A stretch of 36,404 bases of DNA, from NCBI GenBank assembly GCA_038528605.1, contig JBCBEP010000023.1:1-36404 (forward strand), written 5' to 3'. Below the pieces are notes generated by a model, which was not told the origin of the DNA, made no database searches, and worked only from the letters and a program-made list of their open reading frames with translations. Source of the DNA: Thermohalobaculum sp038528605. GTDB taxonomy: Bacteria; Pseudomonadota; Alphaproteobacteria; Rhodobacterales; Rhodobacteraceae. Made by a program: the position numbers and the translations under genes. Of the stretch, positions 21,066 to 29,609 are shown piece by piece. Every line of letters starts with the position of its first letter. Position 1 is the stretch's first letter.

Positions 21066-21114
21066 GAGGCGACTTGTGAGCGCCTCTAAGGCTGCACTAC
21101 CGTTGAGGCAACGG
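21066..21114 (+). promoter_or_regulatory. Inverted repeats in the lutA leader
   Basis: Two small inverted repeats precede lutA: GAGGCG/CGCCTC (21066-21071 and 21081-21086, 9-base loop) and CCGTTG/CAACGG (21100-21105 and 21109-21114, 3-base loop). The second ends 17 bases before the lutA start, near the GGAGGG ribosome-binding site (about 21122-21127). They could be operators or leader hairpins. The rest of the 217-base gap from 20915 shows no gene. Confidence 0.35.
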
Positions 21115-21131
21115 CAAAGAAGGAGGGAACC

Positions 21132-21905
21132 ATGAGCGATCGCGGCCCAGCAACGGCGACCGGCCCCACCGTCGCCCTCATGGTCACCTGCCTTGTCGAT
21201 ACCCTGCGCCCCAGCATCGGCCATGCGAGCGTGAAGCTGCTGGAGGATGCGGGCTGCACCGTCTATGTGCCTCGCCAGACCTGCTGCGGCCAGCCGAACT
21301 ACAATTCGGGCGACCGGCGCGGCGCGCGCAAACTGGCCGAGACGATGATCGAGGCGCTCGAAGGGGCGGACCATGTGGTCGTCCCCTCCGGCTCCTGCGC
21401 GGCGACGGTGGTGAAGGACTATCCCGGTCTCTTCGACGAAGGCTCGGCCATGCGCCAACGCGCCGAAACCCTCGCCGCCCGCACCCACGAGATCACCAGC
21501 TTCCTCACGGACATCCTCGGCATCGAGCGCGTCGCCGCCGCCCTGCCCGCCCGCGCCACCTATCACGACAGCTGCTCGGGCCTCCGCGCCCTCGGCATCA
21601 AGGCCCAGCCCCGCAAGCTGCTCGACAGCGTCGAGGGGCTGGAGATGGCGGAGATGAAGGACGCGGAGGTCTGCTGCGGCTTCGGCGGCACCTTCTGCGT
21701 GAAGTACCCGGACATCTCCAACAAGATGGTCGGCAACAAGGGCGCCAACATCGCGATGACCGGCGCGGACCTCCTGCTCGCCGGCGACCTCGGCTGCCTC
21801 ATGAACATGGCCGGCAAACTCAGCCGCGAGGGCCAACCCGTCAAAGCCCGCCACGTCGTCGAAGTCCTCGCCGGCGAAACCGAAACCCCCGCTATCGGGG
21901 AGTGA
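21132..21905 (+). CDS. lutA: Lactate utilization protein A (Fe-S oxidoreductase subunit)
   Basis: A 257-residue LutA/YkgE-type protein with two cysteine-rich CCG domains: RQTCCGQPNYNSGD near residue 50, and EVCCGFGGTFCVKYPD near residue 180. YHDSCSGLRALG lies between them. These bind iron-sulfur clusters in heterodisulfide-reductase-like subunits. With LutB and LutC it oxidises L-lactate to pyruvate in the cytoplasm at the membrane. Length is normal. It is the first gene of the lutABC operon; lutB starts four bases after its stop. Confidence 0.94.
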   Translation: MSDRGPATATGPTVALMVTCLVDTLRPSIGHASVKLLEDAGCTVYVPRQTCCGQPNYNSGDRRGARKLAETMIEALEGADHVVVPSGSCAATVVKDYPGLFDEGSAMRQRAETLAARTHEITSFLTDILGIERVAAALPARATYHDSCSGLRALGIKAQPRKLLDSVEGLEMAEMKDAEVCCGFGGTFCVKYPDISNKMVGNKGANIAMTGADLLLAGDLGCLMNMAGKLSREGQPVKARHVVEVLAGETETPAIGE

Positions 21906-21909
21906 GCCC

Positions 21910-23352
21910 ATGACCCTGCACGAGCCGAAGACGAAGCGCTTCAAGGAGAACGCGAAGGAGGCGCTCGCCAACCCCAACATCCAGTCGGCCATGAAGGTCG
22001 CGCAGACGGGCTTCATCCAGAACCGGGCAGCGGCGCGGGACGCGCTGCCGGAGTTCGATGCGCTCCGCGACGCGGCGCGGGACCTCAAGAACCACGTCCT
22101 CGAAAACCTCGCGGGCTACCTGGAAGCTTACGAGGAGAAGGTCACAGCCTCCGGCGGCCACGTCCACTGGGCCGAGACGGCGGAGGATGCCCAGCGCATC
22201 GTGCTCGAGATCTGCCAGCAGGCCGGCGCCCGAACGGTCAACAAGGGCAAGACCATGATTTCCGAGGAATGCGGGATCAACGACCATCTGGCCGCCCACG
22301 GCATCGAGGCCGTCGAGACGGATCTGGGCGAGTACATCGTCCAGCTCCGCGGTGAAATTCCCTCCCATATCATCGCCCCCGCGGTCCACGTGACCGCCGA
22401 GGAAGTCGAGGCGCTCTTCCGCGAACGCCACACCCACTTGCCCGAGGACCGACACCTCTCGGAGCTTGACGCAATGTTGGCCGAAGCCCGTGCGGTGTTG
22501 CGCGAAAAATATTTCCAAGCGGACGTTGGCATCACCGGCGCCAACATGCTGGTCGCGGAGACCGGCCAGTCAGTCATCGTCACGAACGAGGGCAACGGGG
22601 ACCTCAGCCAGTCCCTCCCCCGCATCCATATCGTGATGGCCAGCCTCGAGAAAATCGTGCCCACGCTTGAGGATGCGTCCACCGTGCTCCGCGTGCTCGC
22701 CCGCTCCGCCACGGGGCAGGAGATGTCGGTCTACACCACCTTCTCCTCCGGCGGCCGGCGGGCGGAGGACCCGGACGGGCCCGAGGAGTACCACGTCGTT
22801 CTGCTCGACAACGGCCGCTCCGGCATGCTCGGCACGGAGTTCCAGGAGATGCTCCGCTGCATCCGCTGCGGGGCCTGCATGAATCACTGCCCCGTCTACC
22901 ACGCGGTCGGCGGGCATGCGTATGGCTGGGTCTATCCGGGGCCCATGGGCGCAGTGCTCACGCCATCGCTCATCGGGGTGGAGGAAGGCGGCCAGCTGCC
23001 CAATGCCTCCACCTTCTGCGGCCGGTGCGAGGCCGTGTGCCCCATGCGCATTCCCCTCCCGAAGATGATGCGCCACTGGCGGGAACGCGAGTTCGAGAAG
23101 GGGCTTTCCCCCTCCGCCGCGCGGCAGGGCCTCGCCCTCTGGCGCTGGCTCGGGGAGCGGCCGATGCTTTATGCGCTGGCCACCTGGTTCTCCGCCTGCG
23201 GCCTCCGCTTCTGGGCCGCCGGCAGCCCGCGTCTCCGCCACATGCCGCTCGGCGATGGCTGGACCCGGCATCGGGACTTTCCGCGACCCGCGGGCGGCAC
23301 CTTCCAGGCCCAATGGACCGGCCCGCGCACGCATCCCGGAGCAGGCCAATGA
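21910..23352 (+). CDS. lutB: Lactate utilization protein B (LUD domain plus ferredoxin)
   Basis: A 480-residue LutB/YkgF protein. The N-terminal 300 residues are the LUD domain (EKVTASGGHVHWAETAEDA, KGKTMISEECGINDHL, VGITGANMLVAETG). A ferredoxin-like region with two 4Fe-4S motifs follows: CIRCGACMNHCP starting at Cys317 and CGRCEAVCP starting at Cys370. The C-terminal segment (MLYALATWFSACGLRFWAAG) fits the DUF3390 tail of this family. It passes electrons in lactate oxidation with LutA and LutC. Overlaps lutC by ATGA, so the genes are translationally coupled. Confidence 0.95.
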   Translation: MTLHEPKTKRFKENAKEALANPNIQSAMKVAQTGFIQNRAAARDALPEFDALRDAARDLKNHVLENLAGYLEAYEEKVTASGGHVHWAETAEDAQRIVLEICQQAGARTVNKGKTMISEECGINDHLAAHGIEAVETDLGEYIVQLRGEIPSHIIAPAVHVTAEEVEALFRERHTHLPEDRHLSELDAMLAEARAVLREKYFQADVGITGANMLVAETGQSVIVTNEGNGDLSQSLPRIHIVMASLEKIVPTLEDASTVLRVLARSATGQEMSVYTTFSSGGRRAEDPDGPEEYHVVLLDNGRSGMLGTEFQEMLRCIRCGACMNHCPVYHAVGGHAYGWVYPGPMGAVLTPSLIGVEEGGQLPNASTFCGRCEAVCPMRIPLPKMMRHWREREFEKGLSPSAARQGLALWRWLGERPMLYALATWFSACGLRFWAAGSPRLRHMPLGDGWTRHRDFPRPAGGTFQAQWTGPRTHPGAGQ

Positions 23353-24002
23353 GCGCTCGCGCCCGCATCCTCGAGCGCATCCGCCGCCAAACCGGCGATG
23401 GCGATGGAGCTGCGCGTGGGGCCCGGCTCAAGGCTCCGCAACAGCACGGCCCCGTGCCCGCTCAGGCAACCCGGCAAGGCCCTGAACGCGCTCAGCAATT
23501 CATCGAGAAAGCACTGGCGGCGGACGCGACGGTGACCCGCATCGAAAGCCCCGCCGCCCTGCCCCGCGCCCTGGCCGAGGAACTGCGGAACCGCAACCTC
23601 CCCGCCACCGTCCGCCTCGGCGACGACCCCGTGCTCGGCGAGGCCCTCGCGGCGGATCCCGCCGGCCTCGAGATCAGCCACGGCCCCGGCCGGCCCGTCG
23701 AGCCCGTCACCCTCTCCCGCGCCACTCTTGGCTCAGCCGAAACCGGCACGCTCCTGCTCGCGAGCGGGCCGGACAACCCCGTTACCCTCACCTTCCTCGG
23801 CGAGACGCATTTCGTGCTGCTGCGCGAGGCGGATCTCTGCGCGGGCTTCGAGGAGCTCTGGGCCCGCTTCCGCGCCACCGGCCTCGACCCGCGAACGGTG
23901 AACCTCGTCACCGGCCCGTCCCGCTCCGGCGATATCGGGCAGACGCTGCAGCTCGGCGCCCATGGCCCCATTGCGCTCCACATCTTCCTCAGCGCGGACT
24001 GA
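23349..24002 (+). CDS. lutC: Lactate utilization protein C (LUD domain)
   Basis: A 217-residue LutC/YkgG protein with one LUD domain. Blocks seen: MSARARILERIRRQ at the start, ATLGSAETGTLLLASGPDNP with the usual AETGT motif, and VNLVTGPSRSGDIGQTLQLG followed by HGP near the end. Third gene of lutABC; its ATG overlaps the lutB stop by four bases. I choose this start over open frame extending further 5' because of the overlap and the family N-terminus. Convergent with the LysM gene, 12 bases apart. Confidence 0.94.
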   Translation: MSARARILERIRRQTGDGDGAARGARLKAPQQHGPVPAQATRQGPERAQQFIEKALAADATVTRIESPAALPRALAEELRNRNLPATVRLGDDPVLGEALAADPAGLEISHGPGRPVEPVTLSRATLGSAETGTLLLASGPDNPVTLTFLGETHFVLLREADLCAGFEELWARFRATGLDPRTVNLVTGPSRSGDIGQTLQLGAHGPIALHIFLSAD

Positions 24003-24014
24003 AAGCGGCGGGCT

Positions 24015-25136
24015 TCAGCCGCCGCCGCCCTCCGGCGCGCCCGCCACCCCGTCCTCGCCAACGGGCAGCAGGCCGACCCGCTCGACGCCCGCAAGCAGGC
24101 TCAGCATCATCCAGGCAAGCGCGGCCTCGTCCCGCGTGGGCGCCGTCAGGAGAACCTCTTTCTGCTCCCAGGGGACAGGCTGCTCCTTCGCCCAGGAAAG
24201 CGCGGCAAGCGCCGCCTCCTGCACGCGCCCCTCGCGGATAAGCGGCGCAAGCGCAGGCAAGGTGGGCAGAGAGGCCAAGGCGCCCTGCGCGTCATGGCCT
24301 GCGCCGAGTTCCAGAACCTCCGCCGCCCCGGGCAGCACAGGCGTCGGCTCCGCGCTTCGGTCGAAGAGCAGCCGCCTTGGCCGGGGCGTTGCCGGCCCCG
24401 CCCAGAGCGGCCTGCGCCGGCTCTCGTACGCTGCCTGGCCACCGATGAGCAGCCGCACATCGCGCCCCCCTGCCTCCGTCAGCACCCACACCGCGTAAGC
24501 ACTCCGCGCGAGCGCTTCGGCGCTCCCGTCCTCCGCCACAAGCGCTATCGGCTGCTGCGGGTCCAAGCCGTTCCGGGCAAGGAACGGGCGGAAGGGGGGC
24601 GCAGACGGCCACGCCTCCCGCGGCAGGGAAAGAGCGCGCGGCACGAATGTCTGTCCCACCCGCCGCGCGCGAAGATCGACGACCTGCAGCCGCCTGTCCT
24701 GCCGCAGCGTCGCCGCGAATGCTGCAGCGCCCACAAAGGAAAGCACCCCTGATCGCGGCGCGGAGGGCGCTTCTGCCGAAGCGTCCGGCGCAAGGCGAAG
24801 CGCCTCCGGCGATGCCGCGACCGGCGCCTCCCCCAGCGTTCCCGACGGACAGGGCAGACGCAGCACGGTCCCCACTTCGAGCGCGGCCGGGTCCGGCCCG
24901 ATGATATCGCGGTTCAACGCATGGAGCCTGTCAAACGCTCGGACATCACCGAGCACCCGCCCGGCAATGATACTCAAGGTATCACCACGCTCCACGATGT
25001 AGCGCCTGTCGCAGGGTCGCGCGTCCGCTCCCGCGTTAACCGATAGCGCCAAAGGCATCGCAGCGGGTGCAACGCCCACAACTGCCAGGCCGCTAATGAA
25101 ACCAGATATCAGCGCGATAACCGGGCGGATTGCCAA
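24015..25136 (-). CDS. Exported LysM protein with two degenerate rhodanese-like domains
   Basis: A 373-residue exported protein. An N-terminal hydrophobic signal (IRPVIALISGFISGLAVVGV) is followed by a LysM peptidoglycan-binding domain at about residues 45-95 (YIVERGDTLSIIAGRVLGD ... GTVLRLP). Residues about 130-245 look like a rhodanese fold (QVVDLRARRVGQTFVPRALS, then ALVAEDGSAEALARSAYAVW, and RLLIGGQAAYESRR), but the active-site loop that should hold Cys has none. The following 100 residues repeat the pattern (VLLTAPTRDEAALAWMMLSL, then ERVGLLPVG), again without Cys. The start is a TTG at 25136 with AAGG five bases before it; no better start is near. It ends Gly-rich. The protein is probably a periplasmic wall-binding factor with a non-catalytic rhodanese pair. 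Divergent from the LysR regulator. Confidence 0.72.
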   Translation of the reverse strand: MAIRPVIALISGFISGLAVVGVAPAAMPLALSVNAGADARPCDRRYIVERGDTLSIIAGRVLGDVRAFDRLHALNRDIIGPDPAALEVGTVLRLPCPSGTLGEAPVAASPEALRLAPDASAEAPSAPRSGVLSFVGAAAFAATLRQDRRLQVVDLRARRVGQTFVPRALSLPREAWPSAPPFRPFLARNGLDPQQPIALVAEDGSAEALARSAYAVWVLTEAGGRDVRLLIGGQAAYESRRRPLWAGPATPRPRRLLFDRSAEPTPVLPGAAEVLELGAGHDAQGALASLPTLPALAPLIREGRVQEAALAALSWAKEQPVPWEQKEVLLTAPTRDEAALAWMMLSLLAGVERVGLLPVGEDGVAGAPEGGGG

Positions 25137-25207
25137 AGGACCTTACCGTTCGCCTCGCAACACCGCTTCTGTACCCGAAAAAAAGGTTAACGCAAGAGAC
25201 GAGCTGC

Positions 25208-25300
25208 ATTGTTATGAGACTGACAGTCACATGGAAGCGCTCGGCGACTCGAAAAGGTGTTGACTAAACGGTCAGACACACGCTGTATTGTATACACGAA
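25208..25300. promoter_or_regulatory. Divergent promoter/operator region of the LysR gene
   Basis: The 236-base gap between the LysM gene and the LysR gene contains two inverted repeats: GACTGACAGTC (25218-25228) and TGAC-N6-GTCA (25261-25274). TTGACT (25260-25265) with TGTATT 18 bases later (25284-25289) is a plausible sigma-70-type promoter reading toward the LysR gene, with the palindrome TGTATACA just behind. The second repeat overlaps the -35 box, as expected for autoregulation. Inference from sequence only. Confidence 0.5.
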
Positions 25301-25372
25301 AGAGACGAGGCACGCGATACGTACCATCGACAGGTGCGGGATAAGCCTCCTTGCTTCTTGGGGGAGGCGCCT

Positions 25373-26326
25373 TTGGAACTCGATCAGATCAAGTTGTTTG
25401 CTGAAGTTGCACGGCAGGGGAGCTTCGCTGCTGCAGCACGAACGCATGGACTTGATCCATCGTCGGTTTCACGGGCGATTGCCTCGTTGGAGGACGGCCT
25501 TGGCGTCCGCCTCTTCCAGCGTTCGACCCGCAAAGTCTCCCTCACCGAGGCGGGATCGACCTTTCTGCGGCTGGCCGAGCCGGCGCTCGACGAGCTCGAC
25601 CGTGCGCGGGATGCGGCCCGCTCGCTGACATCGGGGCCCTGCGGCGTGGTGCGGCTGACAACCTCGCTCGCTTTCGGCACCGCCATCCTGACGCCCGCGC
25701 TCAAGGACCTGAAGCGTCAGCACCCCCACCTCGCCGTCGACCTCGTGATGACCGACGAGGTGGTGGATCTGATCGCGGACAAGATCGACCTCGCCATCCG
25801 CCTCGGCCCGATGCCGAGCGAAGGCGGCGTCATCTCGAAGCTCGTCGACACGCGCTACTTCGCCGTCGCCAGCCCCGAATACCTGCGGAACCGCCCGATG
25901 CCGGAAGCGCCGGAAGCGCTGTCGCTCCACCGCTGCCTGCGCATGGGCTTCGACGGCCGCCGTTCGATCTGGCGCTTCAAGCCGAATGGGCGGGGTAACG
26001 TGATGGAGGTGGCGGTCGATGGCGATGTGGCCATCTCGTCGCCGCTTGCGCTTCGGGAAGCCGCGCGCGAGGGCCTCGGCCCGGCCCTGCTGCCGGACTG
26101 GCTGGTTGCCGGAGATATCGCCGATGGCACGCTCGTGGACCTGCTGCCCGACTGGTGGGCCGCGGCGCACAGCTTCGACGCAGGCGCATGGGCCGTCTAT
26201 CCCTCGCGCAACTTCCTGCCCGGCAAGACGCGCGCGGTGATGGACTTTCTCAAGCGCCGCCTGCGCCACGCAGCCCCGGTGCAGGAGACTGTCGAACCGG
26301 TGCGAAAGGTGGCCGAAAAGCACTGA
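25373..26326 (+). CDS. LysR-family transcriptional regulator
   Basis: A 317-residue LysR-type regulator. Residues 1-60 hold the winged helix-turn-helix (DQIKLFAEVARQGSFAAAAR, then SSVSRAIASLEDGLGVRLFQ, RSTRKVSLTEAG). The effector-binding domain covers about 85-290 (GVVRLTTSLAFGTAILTPAL, KIDLAIRLG, GPALLPDWLV, AVYPSRNFLPGKTRAVMDFL), resembling the CrgA/AaeR-like group. The likely start is the TTG at 25373, because GGGGGAGG ends five bases before it and it yields the family-typical MELDQIKLF; the GTG at 25334 has no such support. It may control the divergent LysM gene or itself. Confidence 0.92.
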   Translation: MELDQIKLFAEVARQGSFAAAARTHGLDPSSVSRAIASLEDGLGVRLFQRSTRKVSLTEAGSTFLRLAEPALDELDRARDAARSLTSGPCGVVRLTTSLAFGTAILTPALKDLKRQHPHLAVDLVMTDEVVDLIADKIDLAIRLGPMPSEGGVISKLVDTRYFAVASPEYLRNRPMPEAPEALSLHRCLRMGFDGRRSIWRFKPNGRGNVMEVAVDGDVAISSPLALREAAREGLGPALLPDWLVAGDIADGTLVDLLPDWWAAAHSFDAGAWAVYPSRNFLPGKTRAVMDFLKRRLRHAAPVQETVEPVRKVAEKH

Positions 26327-26391
26327 GTGCCGCACTCTCGCAAGGTCCGCACCAGGTGCTCCGGCCATGAGAAAAACCCCGTCGAAGGCGC

Positions 26392-26419
26392 TTGCACCGG
26401 ATTCCGAATCCTGTAATAC
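26392..26419 (+). promoter_or_regulatory. Putative promoter of tRNA-Gly
   Basis: TTGCAC (26392-26397) and TAATAC (26414-26419) are spaced by 16 bases and end 17 bases before the mature tRNA. Between them lies the hyphenated palindrome GGATTCCGAATCC (26399-26411). The -10 match is moderate. Confidence 0.45.
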
Positions 26420-26436
26420 ACCCGCCACCCAAGGAC

Positions 26437-26511
26437 GCGGGCGTAGCTCAGGGGTAGAGCACAACCTTGCCAAGGTTGGGGTCGTGAGTTCGAATCTCAT
26501 CGCCCGCTCCA
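26437..26511 (+). tRNA. tRNA-Gly (anticodon GCC)
   Basis: A 75-base cloverleaf with encoded CCA. The acceptor stem is GCGGGCG (26437-26443) paired with CGCCCGC (26501-26507), then T and CCA. The D-arm reads GCTCAGGGGTAGAGC. The anticodon stem-loop is CAACCTTGCCAAGGTTG with anticodon GCC, and the T-arm carries GTTCGAATC. It decodes GGC and GGT. It stands alone between the LysR gene and the hydrolase gene. Confidence 0.98.
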
Positions 26512-26569
26512 AGATCACGACAATGCAAGCCTACGAGCGCGTGGCCGAAATGCGCTGGATGGCTGTGTC

Positions 26570-27364
26570 GTGACGCTCATTCCGCTGAGCACGCTGGGCG
26601 CCGATCACTCCCGGATCAGCCTCTTCATGGCGCCCTCGATGGGGGACCATGCGCGCGGGCTGGCCGTGCTCCTTCACGGTCGCAACGGGGCGCCGGATCA
26701 ACCGCAGATCATCGAGGCAGTCGCTGCGCTGGCCCGCCATGGCTTTACGGTACTCGTCCCGGCCCTGCCCTGCTCCGCGCCGAATGCCGCCGAAGATACC
26801 GCAGGGGGCACGGCCGATCAGTTCACGATGACCCAGCATTATGAGGATGCAGCCCGCGTGCTCGACTGGGCGGGCAAAGGGGGTGCGGCAGCGCTCGGCG
26901 CCCCTCCGGGGCCGCTGCTCGCCGTGGGTCACAGCATGGGAGCCTATGCGGCGCTCAGGCTCGGCGCAGAACGGGGCGCCAAGGCCGTTGGCGCCGTCCT
27001 CGCCATCTCCGCCGTCGTCTCGGGCGAGGCCATCCTGGCCGCCCGTGCCGCCATGGGGCCTGCGGCGCTGGAGGCGCTGGAACGGGAGGTTCCCGGAGCG
27101 GTGGCGGAGTACGCGGGGCACGATCTCGGACCGCTCGCACCACAGCTCACCCAGCCCACGGCGTTCCTCACTGGCACGCGGGACGGGCTGACGCGGCCGG
27201 GCGATGTGGCGCGCTTCGCAGAACTCCTGCCCGCGCCCTTCGTCGCGACGATCCCCGATGCCGAGCATTGCCCCTCGGGGCCCGCCTACAGCGTCGCGCT
27301 CGACCGGGCGCTCGGCACGATCGCGGCGGTCTGGCCGCCCGTCACGCCTCCCAACGCAAGCTAG
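26570..27364 (+). CDS. Alpha/beta-hydrolase
   Basis: A 264-residue alpha/beta-hydrolase fold protein. The oxyanion strand is GLAVLLHGRNGAPDQ (HG motif); the nucleophile elbow is VGHSMGAYAALRLG with Ser122. The acid is likely Asp in LTGTRDGLTRPGD (near residue 200) and the base His in DAEHCPSGPAY (near residue 235). No signal peptide. The start is uncertain: GTG at 26570 is the best in-frame codon but has only a weak ribosome-binding site. Likely a carboxylesterase or serine amidase; substrate unknown. Its last 23 bases overlap the end of the beta-glucosidase gene on the other strand. Confidence 0.85.
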   Translation: MTLIPLSTLGADHSRISLFMAPSMGDHARGLAVLLHGRNGAPDQPQIIEAVAALARHGFTVLVPALPCSAPNAAEDTAGGTADQFTMTQHYEDAARVLDWAGKGGAAALGAPPGPLLAVGHSMGAYAALRLGAERGAKAVGAVLAISAVVSGEAILAARAAMGPAALEALEREVPGAVAEYAGHDLGPLAPQLTQPTAFLTGTRDGLTRPGDVARFAELLPAPFVATIPDAEHCPSGPAYSVALDRALGTIAAVWPPVTPPNAS

Positions 27365-29609
27365 CCGCCTGTGTACCGGCGGCGTCGGGGCCCGTGCGGA
27401 TGATGAACTCCCCGGGGTCCCACACGCGCAGGGGGCGGCCCGCCGCATCGGGGAAGGTGTAGGCGAGATCCTCCCGGCGGAGGGAGAACCGGGCCATGCC
27501 TTGCTCTCCGGGCGCCAGTGCCACGCGAACCACCCCCTTCAGCTCCTGCAAGGGCCGGGCGATCCGCGCCACTGGATCCGAGACGTAAAGCTGGACCACG
27601 GCCGTCCCCGCCCGCGCGCCCGTGTTCTCGACCGCTACCGTGATCTCGGCGACCGCATCACCGCCTGTCAGTACCGGCGCCGCGAGGGTCGGCGGGCCGA
27701 AGCGGAATGTCGTGTAGGCACGGCCCGCACCGAAGGCGTAGCGGCCGCGACCGGGATGCTGATCGTCCGGCAGGTCGATGTAATTGGTCGTAAACTTGCG
27801 CCATTCCCCGGGCCACGGGCGCCCGCCCTCATGCGCCCCGTGATGGAGCGGCACCTGGCCCGCATGGGCCGGGAGGGAGACAGGGAGCCGCGCGGTCGGC
27901 TCGGCCCGGCCATAGAGCAGATCCGCCAGGCCATTGCCCATCTCCGTCCCACCGAAGAAGGCGTAGACCAGCGCCTCAGCCGCCTTGGGGAGGTCGCCGA
28001 GCACAAGGGGCCGCCCCGCAAGCACCACGGCCACCATCGGCTTGCCGCTCCGCGAAAGCCGCTCGAGCAGCAGGCGCTGCGGCGCCGGGATGTCGGGCGC
28101 CGCACGCGACGCGCACTCGCCCGTATGCTCCTTCGCCTCGCCCACAACAGCCACGATCACATCGGCCCAGGCCGCCAGCGCCTCCGCCTCTGCCAGCAAC
28201 ACCGCGGGCGGGCGCGGGTCGGGCGTCACGGTCTCGGGCACGAAATTGAGCCGGTCGATCACCGCCGCATCCTCGACGATTGGCGCACCGGGCGCGAAAC
28301 GGATGGTGTTGCCTGACGCCGCCAGCCCCTCGCGAATGGTAACCGAGGCATGCGGGTCGCCCGATACCGCCCAGGTGCCCAGCATGTTGGGCCGGTCATC
28401 GCCAAGCGGGCCGATGAGCGCGATGCGCAAGCCCTGCGCCGGGAAGGGCAGCACCCCGTCATTCTCGAGCACCACCACCGCGGCACTCGCAGCCCGGCGG
28501 GCAAGCGCGCGCGTCTCTGGCCGCAAGGGTGCTGCGGCCGCACGCTCGGCGGTCGCCCCCCGCATCGGATCGGTGAAAAGGCCGAGACGATGTTTCAGGC
28601 TCAAGATGCGCGTCACCGCCCGGTCGATCATGTCGAGAATGGCCGTGGCGGGCACGCTGACACCGCTCTCCGGGTCCTCGATCCCGCGTTCCGCCAACGC
28701 CGGAAGGGCGTCGAGGTAATCCCCGCTGATCATGTCGAGGTCGATCCCGGCCAGCAGCGCGCGGGCGGCCCCGGCCTCCCGACCGCCGAGGCCGTGGGCG
28801 GTCAGCTCGCGGAGGCCCGTGTAGTCCGACACCACCACGCCCTCGAACCCCGCCACGGCGCGCAGCCAGTCGTTCACCAGCGGATGCGCGTGCATCGGCA
28901 CCCCGTTCAGCGTGTTGAAGCCGGTCATCACCGCCGTCGCCCCGGCGGCGACGCCCGCGCGGAAGGGTTCGGCATAGACATCGTAGAGCGTGTGGGGGGC
29001 GATCTCGGCCGCGTCGTAGTCCCGCCCGCCAACGGCCGCGCCGTAGCCGAGGAAGTGCTTCAGGCAGGCGGAGAGGCGCTCGGGGTCCGCAAGGTCGTCG
29101 CCCTGAAACCCGCGCACCATCGCCTCGGCGTAGCGTGCGGCGAGCCACGGGTCCTCGCCCGGGCTCTCCGCCACGCGGCCCCAGCGTGCATCGCGGCAGA
29201 TATCGAGCATGGGCGCATAGGCCTGGTGGATACCCTCCGCGCTGGCCTCACGGGCCGCGGCGGCGGCGGTCTCCTCCACCAGCGCCATGTCGAAGCTGGC
29301 GGCGAGGCCGAGGGGCAGCGGCATCAGCGTCCGGTGCCCGTGGATCACGTCCTCCGCAAACAGCAGCGGGATGGCGAGGCGGCTGGTCATCGCCACGTCC
29401 TGCAGCCGCTTCACCGTGTCGAAGGACTTGGTGCCGAAGACGCTGCCCACGCGGCCCTCGGCGATCAGTGCGGTCAAGGGCGGGCCGCCCGCCTCGCCCG
29501 TGGCCGGTCCCTCACCCGCCGAGAACAGCGCCAGCTGGCCGATCTTCTCGCCCAGCGTCATTCGCGCCAGCAGCGCGGCGACGAAGGCCTCGCGCTCCGC
29601 ATCGCTCAT
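27342..29609 (-). CDS. bglX: Glycoside hydrolase family 3 beta-glucosidase
   Basis: A 755-residue GH3 enzyme. The N-terminal TIM-barrel domain includes EKIGQLALFS, IPLLFAEDVIHGHRTLMPLP, the ACLKHFLGYGA block (normally KHF-x-G/GYG), and the nucleophile in VVVSDYTGL, Asp262. The alpha/beta sandwich (VVVLENDGVLPFPA, IALIGPLGDDRPNMLGTWA) and a C-terminal fibronectin-like domain (AEITVAVENTGARAGTAVVQ) follow. This is the BglX layout. E. coli BglX is periplasmic, but here the gene starts MSDAEREAFVAALLARMTLG without a signal peptide. It releases glucose or other sugars from beta-linked oligosaccharides. It follows the ABC transporter gene closely and is probably its operon partner. Confidence 0.93.
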   Translation of the reverse strand: MSDAEREAFVAALLARMTLGEKIGQLALFSAGEGPATGEAGGPPLTALIAEGRVGSVFGTKSFDTVKRLQDVAMTSRLAIPLLFAEDVIHGHRTLMPLPLGLAASFDMALVEETAAAAAREASAEGIHQAYAPMLDICRDARWGRVAESPGEDPWLAARYAEAMVRGFQGDDLADPERLSACLKHFLGYGAAVGGRDYDAAEIAPHTLYDVYAEPFRAGVAAGATAVMTGFNTLNGVPMHAHPLVNDWLRAVAGFEGVVVSDYTGLRELTAHGLGGREAGAARALLAGIDLDMISGDYLDALPALAERGIEDPESGVSVPATAILDMIDRAVTRILSLKHRLGLFTDPMRGATAERAAAAPLRPETRALARRAASAAVVVLENDGVLPFPAQGLRIALIGPLGDDRPNMLGTWAVSGDPHASVTIREGLAASGNTIRFAPGAPIVEDAAVIDRLNFVPETVTPDPRPPAVLLAEAEALAAWADVIVAVVGEAKEHTGECASRAAPDIPAPQRLLLERLSRSGKPMVAVVLAGRPLVLGDLPKAAEALVYAFFGGTEMGNGLADLLYGRAEPTARLPVSLPAHAGQVPLHHGAHEGGRPWPGEWRKFTTNYIDLPDDQHPGRGRYAFGAGRAYTTFRFGPPTLAAPVLTGGDAVAEITVAVENTGARAGTAVVQLYVSDPVARIARPLQELKGVVRVALAPGEQGMARFSLRREDLAYTFPDAAGRPLRVWDPGEFIIRTGPDAAGTQAASLRWEA

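Noticed and set aside
20991..21135. A 48-codon ORF ahead of lutA beginning MHARQPNPFLNIAFAARDPD
   Set aside because: No ribosome-binding site and it overlaps the lutA start and leader dyads; looks like chance.
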